From positions 124,001 through 188,000 of the forward strand of contig NZ_VIYJ01000009.1 of NCBI RefSeq assembly GCF_008087085.1: DNA of 64,000 nt, written 5' to 3'. This document shows positions 1-8,688 of the stretch, piece by piece. The notes under the pieces were generated by a model. The model did not search any database. It saw only the letters and a list, made by a program, of their open reading frames with translations, and was not told the DNA's origin. Each line of letters begins with the position of its first letter. The stretch's first letter is position 1. The DNA comes from Nocardioides rubriscoriae (lineage in GTDB: Bacteria; Actinomycetota; Actinomycetes; Propionibacteriales; Nocardioidaceae). The position numbers were made by a program, and so were the translations under genes.

Positions 1-492
1 GTCGGCCAGCCGCTCGGCGACCACGGCAGCGTACTCGCCGAACGCGACGGCGGTGGCCGGGTTGATCCAGCCGCCGTCGTCCTCGAGGCCCTGCGGCAGG
101 TCGTGGTGGTAGAGCGTGACCATCGGGTCGAGCCCCGCCTGCAGCAGCTGGTCGACGAGCCGGTCGTAGAAGTCGAGCCCGGCGGCGTTGACGGGGCCGC
201 GGCCGGTCGGCAGGACCCGGGACCACGAGACCGAGAAGCGGTACGACGACACCCCGAGCCGGCGGAGCAGGGCGACGTCCTCGGCGGTGCGGTGGTAGTG
301 GTCGGCGGCGACCTCGGCGGTCGTGCCGTCGACGATGCGCCCCGGGCGACGGCTGAAGGTGTCCCAGATGCTCGGACCGCGCCCGTCGGCGTCGACGGCA
401 CCCTCGACCTGGTAGGCCGCGGTGGCGGCGCCGAGCACGAACCCCGGCGGAAGCTGGGGGACGCCGTCGGCTGGGAGGGGCGGCACCTGCAC
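1..492 (-). CDS. GH1 family beta-glucosidase, N-terminal part (cut by window edge)
   Basis: Retaining beta-glycosidase that hydrolyses beta-glucosides, probably cytoplasmic because no signal peptide is seen. The visible 164 residues match the GH1 N-terminus: [15 protein letters not shown] near the start, then SIWDTF, a DHYHR stretch, a YRFSVSWSR strand, and LYHHDLPQ with its conserved histidine pair. The acid/base NEP and nucleophile ENG motifs lie beyond the window. The start is GTG at 492, with a second in-frame GTG at 486. It is divergent from the pirin gene, whose ATG begins one base away, so the promoters overlap. Confidence 0.9.
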   Translation of the reverse strand, partial: MQVPPLPADGVPQLPPGFVLGAATAAYQVEGAVDADGRGPSIWDTFSRRPGRIVDGTTAEVAADHYHRTAEDVALLRRLGVSSYRFSVSWSRVLPTGRGPVNAAGLDFYDRLVDQLLQAGLDPMVTLYHHDLPQGLEDDGGWINPATAVAFGEYAAVVAERLAD

Positions 493-493
493 A

Positions 494-1162
494 ATGATGC
501 CCGTGAGCACGGAGATCCGCCGGGGAACCGAACGCTTCGTCGAGCGCGAGCCCGGACGGCGCACCTTCCACTCGTTGGCGTTCGGCGCGTCGTACGACGC
601 CGACAACCTGCGCTTCGGTCCGATGGTCTGCCACGACGACCACCTGGTCGGCGTCGGGCGCGGCTTCGAGACCCACCGGCACAGCGACCTGGTGATCGTC
701 ACCTACGTCGTCAGCGGCGCCCTGGCCCACACCGGCCCCGAGGGCACCACCCGCGTCGAGGCCGGCTCGATCGCGGTGCTGCGCACCGGCGCCGGTGTCG
801 ACCACAGCGAGGTCGCCGCCGCCCCGCAGACCCGCTTCGTGCAGGTCTGGCTGACCCCGCCCGAGGGTGAGGCCGGCGACGAGCCCGCCGCGCCGTCGTA
901 CGAGGTCGTCGAGGGCGACAGCGTCGAGGTCTTCCCGGGGGCCCGGCTCCAGGTGCTCCGGGTGCCTGGCGGCGCGACCGGCGTCATCCCGCCCGGCCCG
1001 CTGACCCACGTCTACGTCGCCCGCGGCGCGCTGCTGCGCTCCTCGCTGGCCGAGCCGCTGCAGGAGGGCGACGCCTTCCGCTTCACCGACGAGCCGGCCC
1101 TCGAGGTCACCGCCGGCGTCGACTCCGAGCTGCTGGTCTGGTCGTTCGGCACCACCCGCTGA
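494..1162 (+). CDS. Pirin-family bicupin protein
   Basis: A 222-residue protein of the pirin (YhhW-like) cupin family. The N-terminal cupin shows RTFHSLAFG, then FGPMVCHDD and the metal-site pattern [15 protein letters not shown]. YhhW-type pirins bind a metal and some act as quercetinases or redox sensors; the substrate here cannot be told. ATG 494 is chosen, with a G-rich stretch (GGGAGGGG) ending about 14 bases upstream; GTG 503 is an alternative. It is divergent from the GH1 gene and is followed by two palindromes that probably end transcription. Confidence 0.88.
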   Translation: MMPVSTEIRRGTERFVEREPGRRTFHSLAFGASYDADNLRFGPMVCHDDHLVGVGRGFETHRHSDLVIVTYVVSGALAHTGPEGTTRVEAGSIAVLRTGAGVDHSEVAAAPQTRFVQVWLTPPEGEAGDEPAAPSYEVVEGDSVEVFPGARLQVLRVPGGATGVIPPGPLTHVYVARGALLRSSLAEPLQEGDAFRFTDEPALEVTAGVDSELLVWSFGTTR

Positions 1163-1192
1163 TCGGCAGGCCGAGTCCCAGCAGCCCCAGGA

Positions 1193-1212
1193 TTCACCGG
1201 CCGGCCGGTGAA
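1193..1212. repeat. 20-bp perfect palindrome, copy 1
   Basis: A perfect inverted repeat with half-site TTCACCGGCC. Its core is the same as that of the palindrome at 1252-1277. It lies between convergent genes (pirin and lipid kinase). A separate hairpin, 1220-1228 pairing with 1239-1247 (9 bp, 10-base loop), sits between the two copies. Together they could act as a bidirectional terminator or be mobile palindromic repeat units. Confidence 0.75.
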
Positions 1213-1251
1213 GGGCGGTCCGGGACGATGAGATTTCGTCGTCCCGGTCAG

Positions 1252-1277
1252 GGTTTCACCGGCCGGCCGGTGAAACC
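1252..1277. repeat. 26-bp perfect palindrome, copy 2
   Basis: A perfect inverted repeat with half-site GGTTTCACCGGCC, sharing the TTCACCGGCC core with copy 1 forty bases away. It ends 10 bp before the stop codon of the lipid kinase gene read from the other strand. No T-run follows on either strand. Confidence 0.75.
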
Positions 1278-1286
1278 AGGGGCGGG

Positions 1287-2207
1287 TCAGACCGCCCCGA
1301 CCACCGCCAACGCCGACGCCAGCACCTCGACCACCGCGGGCTCGCCGGCCAGCCCCGGCAGCACGCCCAGCGGCTCGCCGTCACCGCCGACCGGCACCGG
1401 CTGACGCGCGTCGGCGGCCACCTCGACGCGGCGTCCGCGCAGGACGGTGACCTGGGGCAGGGCGACGTGACCGCCGTCGTAGACCTTCGGCAGCGAACGC
1501 ATCAGCGACAACCGGGAGGCGGCCTCGATGACGACGACGTCGAGGACCCCGTCGTCGAGGCGGGCGTCGGGCGCGATCTTCATGCCCTTGCCGTAGTAGC
1601 CGGAGTTGGCGACCACGACGTTGGCCGCGGCGTAGGTGCGCTCCTCACCGTCGACCGAGACCCGGAAGCGCGCAGGCCGGTAGCCGGCGATGGCGCGGAC
1701 GGCGGCGTAGGGGTACTGCAGCTGCTGGGGCAGGCGGTGCGCGCGGTCGACGATCTCGCCGGCGCGCGCGTCGATGCCGGCGTAGACCGACCCGGCCACC
1801 CGCCGCGGGGCCTGCCCCGGCGCGGCCCACGAGACGAGGTCGACGCGGCGTACGGCGCCCTCGAGGAGCATCCGGGCCTGCGCCTGGGGGCCGGCGGCGA
1901 CGTCGGGCAGGCCGAGCATCCGGGCGAAGTCGTTGCCCCGACCGGCGGGCAGCACCGCGAGGGTGCCCCCGGCGGTCGAGACCGACCCGGCCAGGGAGGA
2001 GAGCATGCCGTCGCCGCCGACGGAGACGACCACGTCGCCCCGGGCGACCGCGGCCTCGACCAGCGCGGCCATGGCGAGCGGGCCGGGCGAGTAGGTCACG
2101 TCGACGGTCGCGCCCGCGTCGCGCAGCAGCCGCGCCACCGGGACGACGGCCCCGGGGGCCGCACCGCCACCGGAGGCCGGGTTGACCAGGAACGAGAAGG
2201 ACCTCAC
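1287..2207 (-). CDS. Diacylglycerol/lipid kinase (DagK/YegS family)
   Basis: A 306-residue lipid kinase that phosphorylates diacylglycerol or a related lipid with ATP. The catalytic domain shows the N-terminal FLVNPASGGG loop, the nucleotide motif VVSVGGDGMLSSLAG and the GRGNDFAR signature, followed by a C-terminal beta domain with the conserved KGMKIAPDARLDDG. It starts at GTG 2207, overlapping the upstream flavoprotein stop codon by four bases (GTGA), so the two are probably co-translated. The order kinase, flavoprotein, divergent TetR, glpD matches Rv2252-Rv2251-Rv2250c-Rv2249c of M. tuberculosis, where Rv2252 is a diacylglycerol kinase linked to phosphatidylinositol mannoside synthesis. 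Confidence 0.9.
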   Translation of the reverse strand: MRSFSFLVNPASGGGAAPGAVVPVARLLRDAGATVDVTYSPGPLAMAALVEAAVARGDVVVSVGGDGMLSSLAGSVSTAGGTLAVLPAGRGNDFARMLGLPDVAAGPQAQARMLLEGAVRRVDLVSWAAPGQAPRRVAGSVYAGIDARAGEIVDRAHRLPQQLQYPYAAVRAIAGYRPARFRVSVDGEERTYAAANVVVANSGYYGKGMKIAPDARLDDGVLDVVVIEAASRLSLMRSLPKVYDGGHVALPQVTVLRGRRVEVAADARQPVPVGGDGEPLGVLPGLAGEPAVVEVLASALAVVGAV

Positions 2208-3805
2208 GGCACCAGCACCCCCGGGTTGAGTACGCCGGTGGGGTCGAGGTCGGCCTTGACGGCGCGCAGCACCGAGCCGCCCAGCTCGCCGATCTCGGCG
2301 GTCAGCCACGGCCGGTGGTCGGTGCCGACGGCGTGGTGGTGGGTGATCGTCGCGCCGGCGGCCACCATCGCGTCGCTGGCCGCGGCCTTCGCGGCCGCCC
2401 ACTGCGCGAGGGCGTCGGTGCCCGCCTTGGCGGCGACGGTGAAGTAGAGCGAGCAGCCGGTCTCGTAGACGTGGCTGACGTGGCAGAGCACGAGGGCGCC
2501 GTCGCCGAGCGAGGCGGCCAGCGCGGCGCGGACGTCGGCGTAGAGCCTCGCGCGGTTGCTCCACCAGGTGGCGGTCTCCATGGTCTCGACGAGCACGCCG
2601 ACGTCGAGCATCGAGTCGCGCAGGTAGGGCGCGTCGAAGCGGCCGTGGGCCCAGGCCTGGCCCGGCTCGGTGCCGAGGCCGACGCCGCCGAGGCCCTCGA
2701 GCACGGCGGTGACGGCGGCCCGCCTGGCCTCGACGGCGGCCGCGTCGCCCTCGTAGCCGGTGATCATCAGGCAGCCCGGGGCGCTGTCGGAGCCGATCGC
2801 GTCGGGCTTGGCCAGGTTGATCGCCGTCTCGTGCTCGTCGGAGAGGCGCAGCACGGTGGGGAGCACCCCGGCCTGGGCCAGGGTCCGCATGGCGTCGGCG
2901 CCCGCGTCGAACGACGGCCAGCGCCACCCCTCGTAGACCTTGACGGCCGGCAACCGGCGCACGCGCACGGTGACCTCGGTGATCACGCCGAAGGCGCCCT
3001 CGGAGCCGAGCACGAGCTGGCGCAGGTCGGGGCCGGCGGCGTTGGCCGGCGACGAGCCGAGCACCCAGTCGCCGCGCGGCGTGGCGACGCGGAGCCCCAC
3101 GACGAGCGCGTCGAAGCGGCCGTAGCCGGCGCTGCTCTGGCCGCTGGAGCGGGTCGCGGCGAAGCCGCCGATCGTGGCGTGCTCGAACGACTGCGGGAAG
3201 TGGCCGAGGGTCAGTCCCTCGGCGGCGAGCAGCGCCTCGGCCTCGGGGCCGCGCAGGCCGGGCTCGAGGGTGGCGGTCATCGAGACGTGGTCGACGGCCA
3301 GCAGCCGCTTCATCCGCACCAGGTCGAGCGAGACCAGGCCCGCGTAGCCGTCACGACGCGCGACCAGGCCGCCCACGACCGACGTGCCGCCACCGAAGGG
3401 GACGACGGCGACGTGGTGCTCGACGGCCCAGGCCAGGACGGCCGCGACCTCGTCGTGGGTGCCGGGCCGGACGACGGCGTCGGGGGCGTCGGCCAGGTCG
3501 CCGGCGCGGGCCCGCAGCAGGTCGGGGGTCGACTTGCCGCGGGTGCGCAGGCGGCGCGTGGCGTCGTCGGTGTGCACGTGCTCGGCGCCGAGCCGGTCGC
3601 GCAGCGCGTCGAGCAGCGCGTCGTCGAGCCCGGACGCCGGCAGCGTCACGGCCTCGACGGCCGGGCGCTCGTCGAGCCCGAAGGCGAGCTCGACCAGACC
3701 CCGGGCCGACTCGGGCAGGGCGGCGGCGCGCGCCGGATCGCCCCAGCGCTGGGGGTGCATCTCGGTCTGCTGGTGGGACGGGACGGTGGGGACGATCGGA
3801 GTCAC
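2204..3805 (-). CDS. FAD-linked oxidase, alkylglycerone-phosphate-synthase-like
   Basis: A 533-residue flavoprotein of the VAO/PCMH fold. The FAD-binding region reads AVVRPGTHDEVAAVL ... PFGGGTSVVGG, followed by FPQSFEHATIGGFAATRSSG, typical of alkyldihydroxyacetone-phosphate synthase homologues. The C-terminus has the ITHHHAVGTDHRPW active-site-like segment and DPTGVLNPG. The actinobacterial members are not proven ether-lipid enzymes; a role in glycerolipid metabolism is inferred from the neighbouring lipid kinase and glpD. The GTG start at 3805 directly abuts the TetR operator and has no ribosome-binding site, suggesting a leaderless mRNA; ATG 3760 is an alternative. Confidence 0.85.
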   Translation of the reverse strand: MTPIVPTVPSHQQTEMHPQRWGDPARAAALPESARGLVELAFGLDERPAVEAVTLPASGLDDALLDALRDRLGAEHVHTDDATRRLRTRGKSTPDLLRARAGDLADAPDAVVRPGTHDEVAAVLAWAVEHHVAVVPFGGGTSVVGGLVARRDGYAGLVSLDLVRMKRLLAVDHVSMTATLEPGLRGPEAEALLAAEGLTLGHFPQSFEHATIGGFAATRSSGQSSAGYGRFDALVVGLRVATPRGDWVLGSSPANAAGPDLRQLVLGSEGAFGVITEVTVRVRRLPAVKVYEGWRWPSFDAGADAMRTLAQAGVLPTVLRLSDEHETAINLAKPDAIGSDSAPGCLMITGYEGDAAAVEARRAAVTAVLEGLGGVGLGTEPGQAWAHGRFDAPYLRDSMLDVGVLVETMETATWWSNRARLYADVRAALAASLGDGALVLCHVSHVYETGCSLYFTVAAKAGTDALAQWAAAKAAASDAMVAAGATITHHHAVGTDHRPWLTAEIGELGGSVLRAVKADLDPTGVLNPGVLVP

Positions 3806-3822
3806 GTGTTACAGTGTGACAC
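3806..3822. promoter_or_regulatory. TetR operator in divergent promoter
   Basis: An imperfect palindrome TGTTACA-G-TGTGACA (3807-3821, one mismatch per arm) fills the whole gap between the divergent flavoprotein and TetR starts. On the plus strand TACAGT (3810-3815) is a good -10 seven bases before the TetR ATG, implying a leaderless transcript. Binding here would block both promoters. Confidence 0.65.
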
Positions 3823-4428
3823 ATGGCGTCACTTCGTCACAACGAGTCCGAGCAGCGCGAGCCCGCCGACGCCTACCTCGACGCCGCCCGCGCCTGCCTG
3901 CTCGACGTCGGCTGGCGGCGTACGACGCTGACCGAGGTCGCCCGCCGCGCCGGCGTCTCGCGCATGACGATCTACCGCACGTGGGCCGACATGCCGACGC
4001 TGCTCGGCGACCTGATGACCCGCGAGTGGACCGCCGTCGTGGCCGGCACCGCCGACTCCCCCGACTCCCCCGACTCCCCCGACACCACCGACCTCGTCGG
4101 ACGCATGGTCGCCGTGGTCCGCGCACTGCGCGTCAACGAGCTGTTCGTGCGCATCCTCGAGGTCGACCCCGAGCTGGTCCTGCCCTACCTGCTCGCGCGT
4201 CGCGGCCGCTCCCAGGAGCTGGTCCTCGGCATCGCCGAGGCCGCCATCCGCGCCGGCCAACAGGCCGGCGAGGTGCGCGCCGGCAACCCCACGGCGATCG
4301 CCCGCGCCCTGGTCCTGGCCGCCCACGGCTTCGTGCTGTCGGCGCACACGATGGTCGACGACCGCGTCACCGAGGCCGAGCTCGACGCCGAGCTCGCGCT
4401 GGTCCTGACCCGGGTACTGGCGCCGTGA
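3823..4428 (+). CDS. TetR/AcrR family repressor
   Basis: A 201-residue regulator. The N-terminal helix-turn-helix (about residues 18-60) reads LTEVARRAGVSRMTIYRTW, followed by a helical ligand-binding region. By position it controls both the lipid kinase/flavoprotein pair and its own operon with glpD. The three-fold 9-base repeat at 4054-4080 codes for DSPDSPDSPD in the linker and could vary in copy number. Its stop codon overlaps the glpD start (GTGA). It corresponds in position to Rv2250c. Confidence 0.9.
   Translation: MASLRHNESEQREPADAYLDAARACLLDVGWRRTTLTEVARRAGVSRMTIYRTWADMPTLLGDLMTREWTAVVAGTADSPDSPDSPDTTDLVGRMVAVVRALRVNELFVRILEVDPELVLPYLLARRGRSQELVLGIAEAAIRAGQQAGEVRAGNPTAIARALVLAAHGFVLSAHTMVDDRVTEAELDAELALVLTRVLAP
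4054..4080. repeat. Tandem 9-base repeat (x3) inside TetR gene
   Basis: Three exact copies of GACTCCCCC keep the frame and code for Asp-Ser-Pro repeats between the DNA-binding and ligand-binding parts. The length may be polymorphic between strains. Confidence 0.9.
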
Positions 4429-6020
4429 CCGCCGTGACCCCGCCGACCCGGATCACCCCCGGCCTGACCGGCGCGCCCACCGACGTCGATGTCGTCGTCA
4501 TCGGCCTCGGGGTCACCGGTGCGGGCGTCGCGCTCGACGCCGTCACCCGCGGCCTGTCGGTGCTGGCCGTCGACGCCCACGACCTCGCCTTCGGCACCTC
4601 GCGGTGGTCGTCCAAGCTCGTCCACGGCGGCCTGCGCTACCTCGCCCACGGCCAGGTCGGCGTCGCGATGGAGAGCGCCACCGAGCGCGGTGTCCTGATG
4701 GAGGTCACCGCTCCCCACCTCACCCACGCGATGCCGTACGTCGTCCCGTTCACCTCCACCACCAGCAGGGCCCAGCGCGCGCTGACCCGCGCCGGGCTGC
4801 ACGCCGGCGACGGCCTGCGCCGCGGGGCCCGCACCTCCGCCGACACGCTGCCCCCGCCCCGGCGGCTGTCGACCACCGAGATCCTGCGGATGGCGCCCGG
4901 GCTGCGCGCCGCCGGCCTGTCCGGCGGGATGCTGTCGTGGGACGGCCAGCTCGAGGACGACGCCCGCCTGGTCACCACCATCGCCCGCACCGCCGCCGGG
5001 CGCGGCGCCCACGTCCGCACCCGCGCCCGCGTCCTGGCCGCCACCGGCACCTCGGTCCGCCTGCGCGACGAGCTCACCGGCGCGCCGTACGACGTCACCG
5101 CGCGCGCCGTCGTCAACGCGACCGGGGTCTGGGCCGGCGACCTGGTCGACGAGGTGACGCTGCGCCCCAGCCGCGGCACCCACCTCGTGCTGCGCGCCGA
5201 CACGCTGCCCGGCCTCACCACCGCCGTCTTCGCCCCCGTGCCCGGCGAGACCAACCGGTTCGTGATGGTGCTCCCGCAGCCCGACGGCACCCTCTACGTC
5301 GGGCTGACCGACGAGCCCGTCGAGGGCGAGCTGCCCGACGTGCCGACGCCGTCGGACGCCGAGGTCGGCTTCCTGCTCGACGTCGTCGCGGCGTCGTTCG
5401 AGCGGCCGTTGCACCGCTCCGACGTCGTGGGGGCCTACGCCGGGCTGCGGCCGCTGCTGCACGCCGACGGCGCGACGGCCGACCTGTCGCGCAAGCACGC
5501 CGTGCTCACCAGCCGCACCGGCGTCGTCACCGTCGTCGGCGGCAAGCTGACGACCTACCGCAAGATGGCGCAGGACGCCCTCGACGTCGTCCACGAGCGC
5601 ACCGGCCTCGGCGGGCCCTGCGTCACCGCGACCCTGCCGCTGCTCGGCGCCGCGCCCCGCCCCGAGCTGGCCGCGCTCGAGCAGCCTCGTCGGCTCGTAC
5701 GCCGCTTCGGCACCGACGCCGCCCTGGTGCTCGAGACCGCCCGCGAGGTCACCGGCCTGGGCGACGACGAGCTGCTCGCCCCGCTCGCCGACGGGGTCCC
5801 GGTCACCCTGGCCGAGCTCGTCTTCGGCGTCACCCACGAGGGCGCCCACGACGCGGCCGACCTGCTCGACCGGCGTACGCGCGTCGGCCTGGTCGCCGCC
5901 GACCGTGCCGCCGCCCTGCCCGCCGCCGAGCGCGCCCTCGCCCTCGTGGCCGCAGCGACGTCCCGGTTCGGGACCGATGAGTCCGGGGGTCGACCCGGGT
6001 CGGTGGAAGGAGCAGACTGA
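4425..6020 (+). CDS. glpD: Glycerol-3-phosphate dehydrogenase/oxidase
   Basis: A 531-residue FAD enzyme that oxidises sn-glycerol-3-phosphate to dihydroxyacetone phosphate and passes electrons to quinone. The N-terminal dinucleotide fold reads DVVVIGLGVTGAGVALDAV, followed by FGTSRWSSKLVHGGLRYL, the signature of the GlpD/GlpA family. It also contains NATGVWAGDL and VGGKLTTYRKMAQDA, and a C-terminal helical cap domain. The start at GTG 4425 overlaps the TetR stop by four bases, so it is co-transcribed. The equivalent mycobacterial gene is glpD1 (Rv2249c). Confidence 0.92.
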   Translation: MTAVTPPTRITPGLTGAPTDVDVVVIGLGVTGAGVALDAVTRGLSVLAVDAHDLAFGTSRWSSKLVHGGLRYLAHGQVGVAMESATERGVLMEVTAPHLTHAMPYVVPFTSTTSRAQRALTRAGLHAGDGLRRGARTSADTLPPPRRLSTTEILRMAPGLRAAGLSGGMLSWDGQLEDDARLVTTIARTAAGRGAHVRTRARVLAATGTSVRLRDELTGAPYDVTARAVVNATGVWAGDLVDEVTLRPSRGTHLVLRADTLPGLTTAVFAPVPGETNRFVMVLPQPDGTLYVGLTDEPVEGELPDVPTPSDAEVGFLLDVVAASFERPLHRSDVVGAYAGLRPLLHADGATADLSRKHAVLTSRTGVVTVVGGKLTTYRKMAQDALDVVHERTGLGGPCVTATLPLLGAAPRPELAALEQPRRLVRRFGTDAALVLETAREVTGLGDDELLAPLADGVPVTLAELVFGVTHEGAHDAADLLDRRTRVGLVAADRAAALPAAERALALVAAATSRFGTDESGGRPGSVEGAD

Positions 6021-6041
6021 CCGACGGCGGGAGACCACGGC

Positions 6042-7046
6042 ATGAGCACGACCTTCGGGAACGAGACGATGACGACCAGCGGCACCACCACCGAGCTCGA
6101 CGACTTCGACGGCCTGACGGCGCGCTACCAGCGCGAGCTGATGGCCCACTGCTACCGGATGAGCGGGTCGGTGCACGAGGCCGAGGACCTGGTGCAGGAG
6201 ACGTTCCTGCGCGCCTGGAAGGCCAGCGCGAGCTTCGAGGGCCGCAGCTCGGTGCGCACCTGGCTCTACCGGATCGCCACCAACGTCTGCCTGACCAACC
6301 TCGAGGGCAAGCCCCGCCGCCCGCTCCCGGCCGGCCTCGGCACCAGCGACCAGCTGGCCGGCGACGCCCTGGAGGAGAACCACGAGATCGCGTGGCTCGA
6401 GCCGGTGCCCGACGCCGCCGTCGTGGTGGCCGAGCGCGACACCCTGCGCCTGGCCTTCGTCGCCGCGCTCCAGCACCTCCCAGCGCGCCAGCGTGCGGTG
6501 CTCGTCCTGCGCGACGTGCTGCGCTGGAGCGCCGCCGAGACCGCCGACACGCTCGACACCACGGTCGCGGCCGTCAACTCCGCCCTGCAGCGCGCCCACG
6601 CCCAGCTCGGCGAGCGTGCGCTCACCGCCGACACCGTCGTCGAGGACCTCGACGACCGGCAGCGCCGGCTGCTCGACCGCTACCTCGAGGCCTTCTGGGC
6701 CAAGGACATCGACACGATCGTCAGCCTGCTCAAGCACGACGCGACGTGGGACATGCCGCCGTTCACCAACTGGTACCGCGGCGCCACCACCATCGGCGAG
6801 CTGATCGGCACCCAGTGCCCCGGCGGGGTCAACGAGATGCCGATGATCGAGACGGTCGCCAACGGCCAGCCCGCGTTCGGCCTCTACATGCGCATGCCCG
6901 ACGGCCACTTCGACCCCTTCCACCTCCAGGTCCTCCACCTCGAGGGCGACAAGGTGCGCCACGTGACGGCGTTCTTCGACACGCGGCTGTTCAAGACGTT
7001 CGGCCTGCCCGACCGGCTGCCGGCCGACCACGTGCCGACGGCCTGA
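6042..7046 (+). CDS. ECF sigma factor with C-terminal SnoaL/NTF2-like domain (SigG/SigJ type)
   Basis: A 334-residue extracytoplasmic-function sigma factor. Region 2 (about residues 28-95) has YRMSGSVHEAEDLVQETFLRAWK and RTWLYRIATNVCL; region 4 (about 145-200) has LPARQRAVLVLRDVLRWSAAETAD. A 125-residue NTF2-like domain with the DMPPFTNWYRG motif follows and in this group replaces a separate anti-sigma factor. GGGAG upstream of ATG 6042 supports the start. No anti-sigma gene is adjacent. The next gene could be in the same transcript. Confidence 0.9.
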   Translation: MSTTFGNETMTTSGTTTELDDFDGLTARYQRELMAHCYRMSGSVHEAEDLVQETFLRAWKASASFEGRSSVRTWLYRIATNVCLTNLEGKPRRPLPAGLGTSDQLAGDALEENHEIAWLEPVPDAAVVVAERDTLRLAFVAALQHLPARQRAVLVLRDVLRWSAAETADTLDTTVAAVNSALQRAHAQLGERALTADTVVEDLDDRQRRLLDRYLEAFWAKDIDTIVSLLKHDATWDMPPFTNWYRGATTIGELIGTQCPGGVNEMPMIETVANGQPAFGLYMRMPDGHFDPFHLQVLHLEGDKVRHVTAFFDTRLFKTFGLPDRLPADHVPTA

Positions 7047-7078
7047 CCACCCGGACAACCGAACCACCGGACCCCGCC

Positions 7079-7672
7079 GTGTCGCACCCCGAACCCGGGG
7101 TGGAGCTGCTCGAGCGCGCGCTCGCCTACACCCGCGTCGCGCTCCGGCACGTCCACCCCGCCCACCTCCATCGCGCCACGCCCTGCGCGGGCTGGGACCT
7201 CGACCACCTGCTCGACCACCTGCACGACGCCCTCGAGGCCTTCACCGAGGGCGCCCACGGCACCATCGCCGTGACCCGGCGGGCTCGCGCCCTCGAGGTC
7301 CGCGTGGCGGCGCTGCAGGGCGTGGCCGCCGAGCTGCTCGGCGCCTGGAGCGCCCCGGGTACGCCGTCCCTGGTCGTCGTCGGCGGCCTCCCCCTGCCGA
7401 CCGGTCTGGTCTCCCGCGTGGCGGCCGTCGAGGTCGCCACCCACGGCTGGGACATCGCGCAGACCACCGGGCGGGCGACGCCGCTGCCCCCCGCGCTCGC
7501 GCGGGCCCTGCTGCCGGTCGCCGAGACGCTGGTCGGGCCCAACGACCGCGGCGACCGGTTCGCGGCGGCCCTGCGCCCGCGGCCCGGGGCCGACCCGGGC
7601 GAGCGGTTGCTGGCGTTCCTCGGACGCGCTCCCGGCCACCGTCCGCAGCCCTGCCGGACCAGACCGGGATGA
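7079..7672 (+). CDS. TIGR03086/maleylpyruvate-isomerase-N-like (DinB-fold) protein
   Basis: A 197-residue protein with the helical DinB/MDMPI metal-binding fold. ATPCAGWDLDHLLDHL is the typical N-terminal signature, with a conserved VEVATHGWDIAQTTG later. Members are thought to be mycothiol-dependent or metal-dependent enzymes, mostly uncharacterised. The start is GTG 7079, 32 bases after the sigma factor stop. No good ribosome-binding site is seen, so the start is approximate. Confidence 0.72.
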   Translation: MSHPEPGVELLERALAYTRVALRHVHPAHLHRATPCAGWDLDHLLDHLHDALEAFTEGAHGTIAVTRRARALEVRVAALQGVAAELLGAWSAPGTPSLVVVGGLPLPTGLVSRVAAVEVATHGWDIAQTTGRATPLPPALARALLPVAETLVGPNDRGDRFAAALRPRPGADPGERLLAFLGRAPGHRPQPCRTRPG

Positions 7673-7740
7673 CTGGTCCACCGGCCCGGGTTTGGCGCAT
7701 TCGTCGGACGCGGCGACGGCCCGCTTCCTAACCTGACGCC

Positions 7741-8688
7741 ATGGTCCCCGCCCCTCCCCGTGCCTTGGTGGACTCCCTCCACGACCTGGTCCGCCGCGGA
7801 CTCGTCCGCGCCGCGGTCGCGGGGCTCGTCGACCTGATCGCCGACCCCGCCACGACGTCCCAGGACGCCGCCGTGGCCACCGCGATGCTCGCCGAGTGCC
7901 ACCTCGCGCAGGGCGAGCTCGGCGCGGCCCTGGCGCTGGCCGACGACCTCACCGAGGCCGACGACCTCGCCCGCGCCCACCACGCCCTCGGCGAGCTGGC
8001 CTCGGCGACCGGGGAGCCCGAGCTCGCGGTCGAGCGGTTCCGCGCCGCGGCCGGGGGCTCCGGGGCCGACGACCTGCTGGTGCCCTGGCGGGCCGGGGCG
8101 GCCCTGGCGCTGCTGCGCACCGGGCAGCGCGTCGAGGCCCTCGCCCTCGCGCGCGCCCAGCACGACCTGGCGGTGGCCACCGGCGCGGCGTACGACGTGG
8201 CGCTGGCGCTGCGTGTGCTCGCCACGACCGACCCCTCCGTCGAGGCCGCGAGCCAACGGGTCCCGCGCCTGCGCACCGCCCTGCAGCTGCTCGACGGGGT
8301 CGAGGCCGCGCGCCTGCGCGCCCAGATCGAGACCGACCTCGCCGGCCTGCTGGTGCTCACCGGCGACGACGCCGAGGCCCTGGCGCTGCTCCGCTCGGCC
8401 GAGGCCTACGCCGCCCGCGAGGACCTCTGGCCGTTGCAGAGCCGGGTCCGCCGCCTGCTCGACCGGATGGGTGAGGCCCCGCGCCGCGCCCAGTCCGAGG
8501 CGCTGGCCGCGCTGACCGCGGCCGAGCGACGCGTCGCCCTGCTCGCGCTCGACGGCCTCACCAACCGCCAGATCGCCGAGCACCTGCTCGTCTCGGTCAA
8601 GGCCGTCGAGGGCCACCTCTCGCGGGTCTACCGCAAGCTCGGGCTCAGCTCGCGGGCGGCGCTGACCGCGGCGCTCGCGCCGGCCTGA
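7741..8688 (+). CDS. LuxR-type regulator with helical-repeat (TPR-like) sensor region
   Basis: A 315-residue protein. The first 240 residues are Ala/Leu-rich helical repeats resembling the C-terminal half of LAL regulators, without an ATPase domain. The last 60 form a LuxR/GerE helix-turn-helix: LTAAERRVALLALDGLTNRQIAEHLLVSVKAVEGHLSRVYRKL. A TAACCT hexamer (7729-7734) ends six bases before the ATG, so the mRNA is probably leaderless. Its 3' end overlaps the convergent DUF1232 gene by 44 bases. Confidence 0.85.
   Translation: MVPAPPRALVDSLHDLVRRGLVRAAVAGLVDLIADPATTSQDAAVATAMLAECHLAQGELGAALALADDLTEADDLARAHHALGELASATGEPELAVERFRAAAGGSGADDLLVPWRAGAALALLRTGQRVEALALARAQHDLAVATGAAYDVALALRVLATTDPSVEAASQRVPRLRTALQLLDGVEAARLRAQIETDLAGLLVLTGDDAEALALLRSAEAYAAREDLWPLQSRVRRLLDRMGEAPRRAQSEALAALTAAERRVALLALDGLTNRQIAEHLLVSVKAVEGHLSRVYRKLGLSSRAALTAALAPA

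Noticed and set aside
2315..3931. A 538-residue plus-strand frame over the flavoprotein gene
   Set aside because: The minus-strand frame has a full FAD-oxidase signature; the plus-strand product is repetitive and without motifs.
4185..7067. A 960-residue open frame on the minus strand
   Set aside because: It is the antisense of TetR, glpD and the sigma factor, is made of low-complexity Gly/Arg/Val/Asp sequence and has no domain. GC-rich DNA keeps such frames open.
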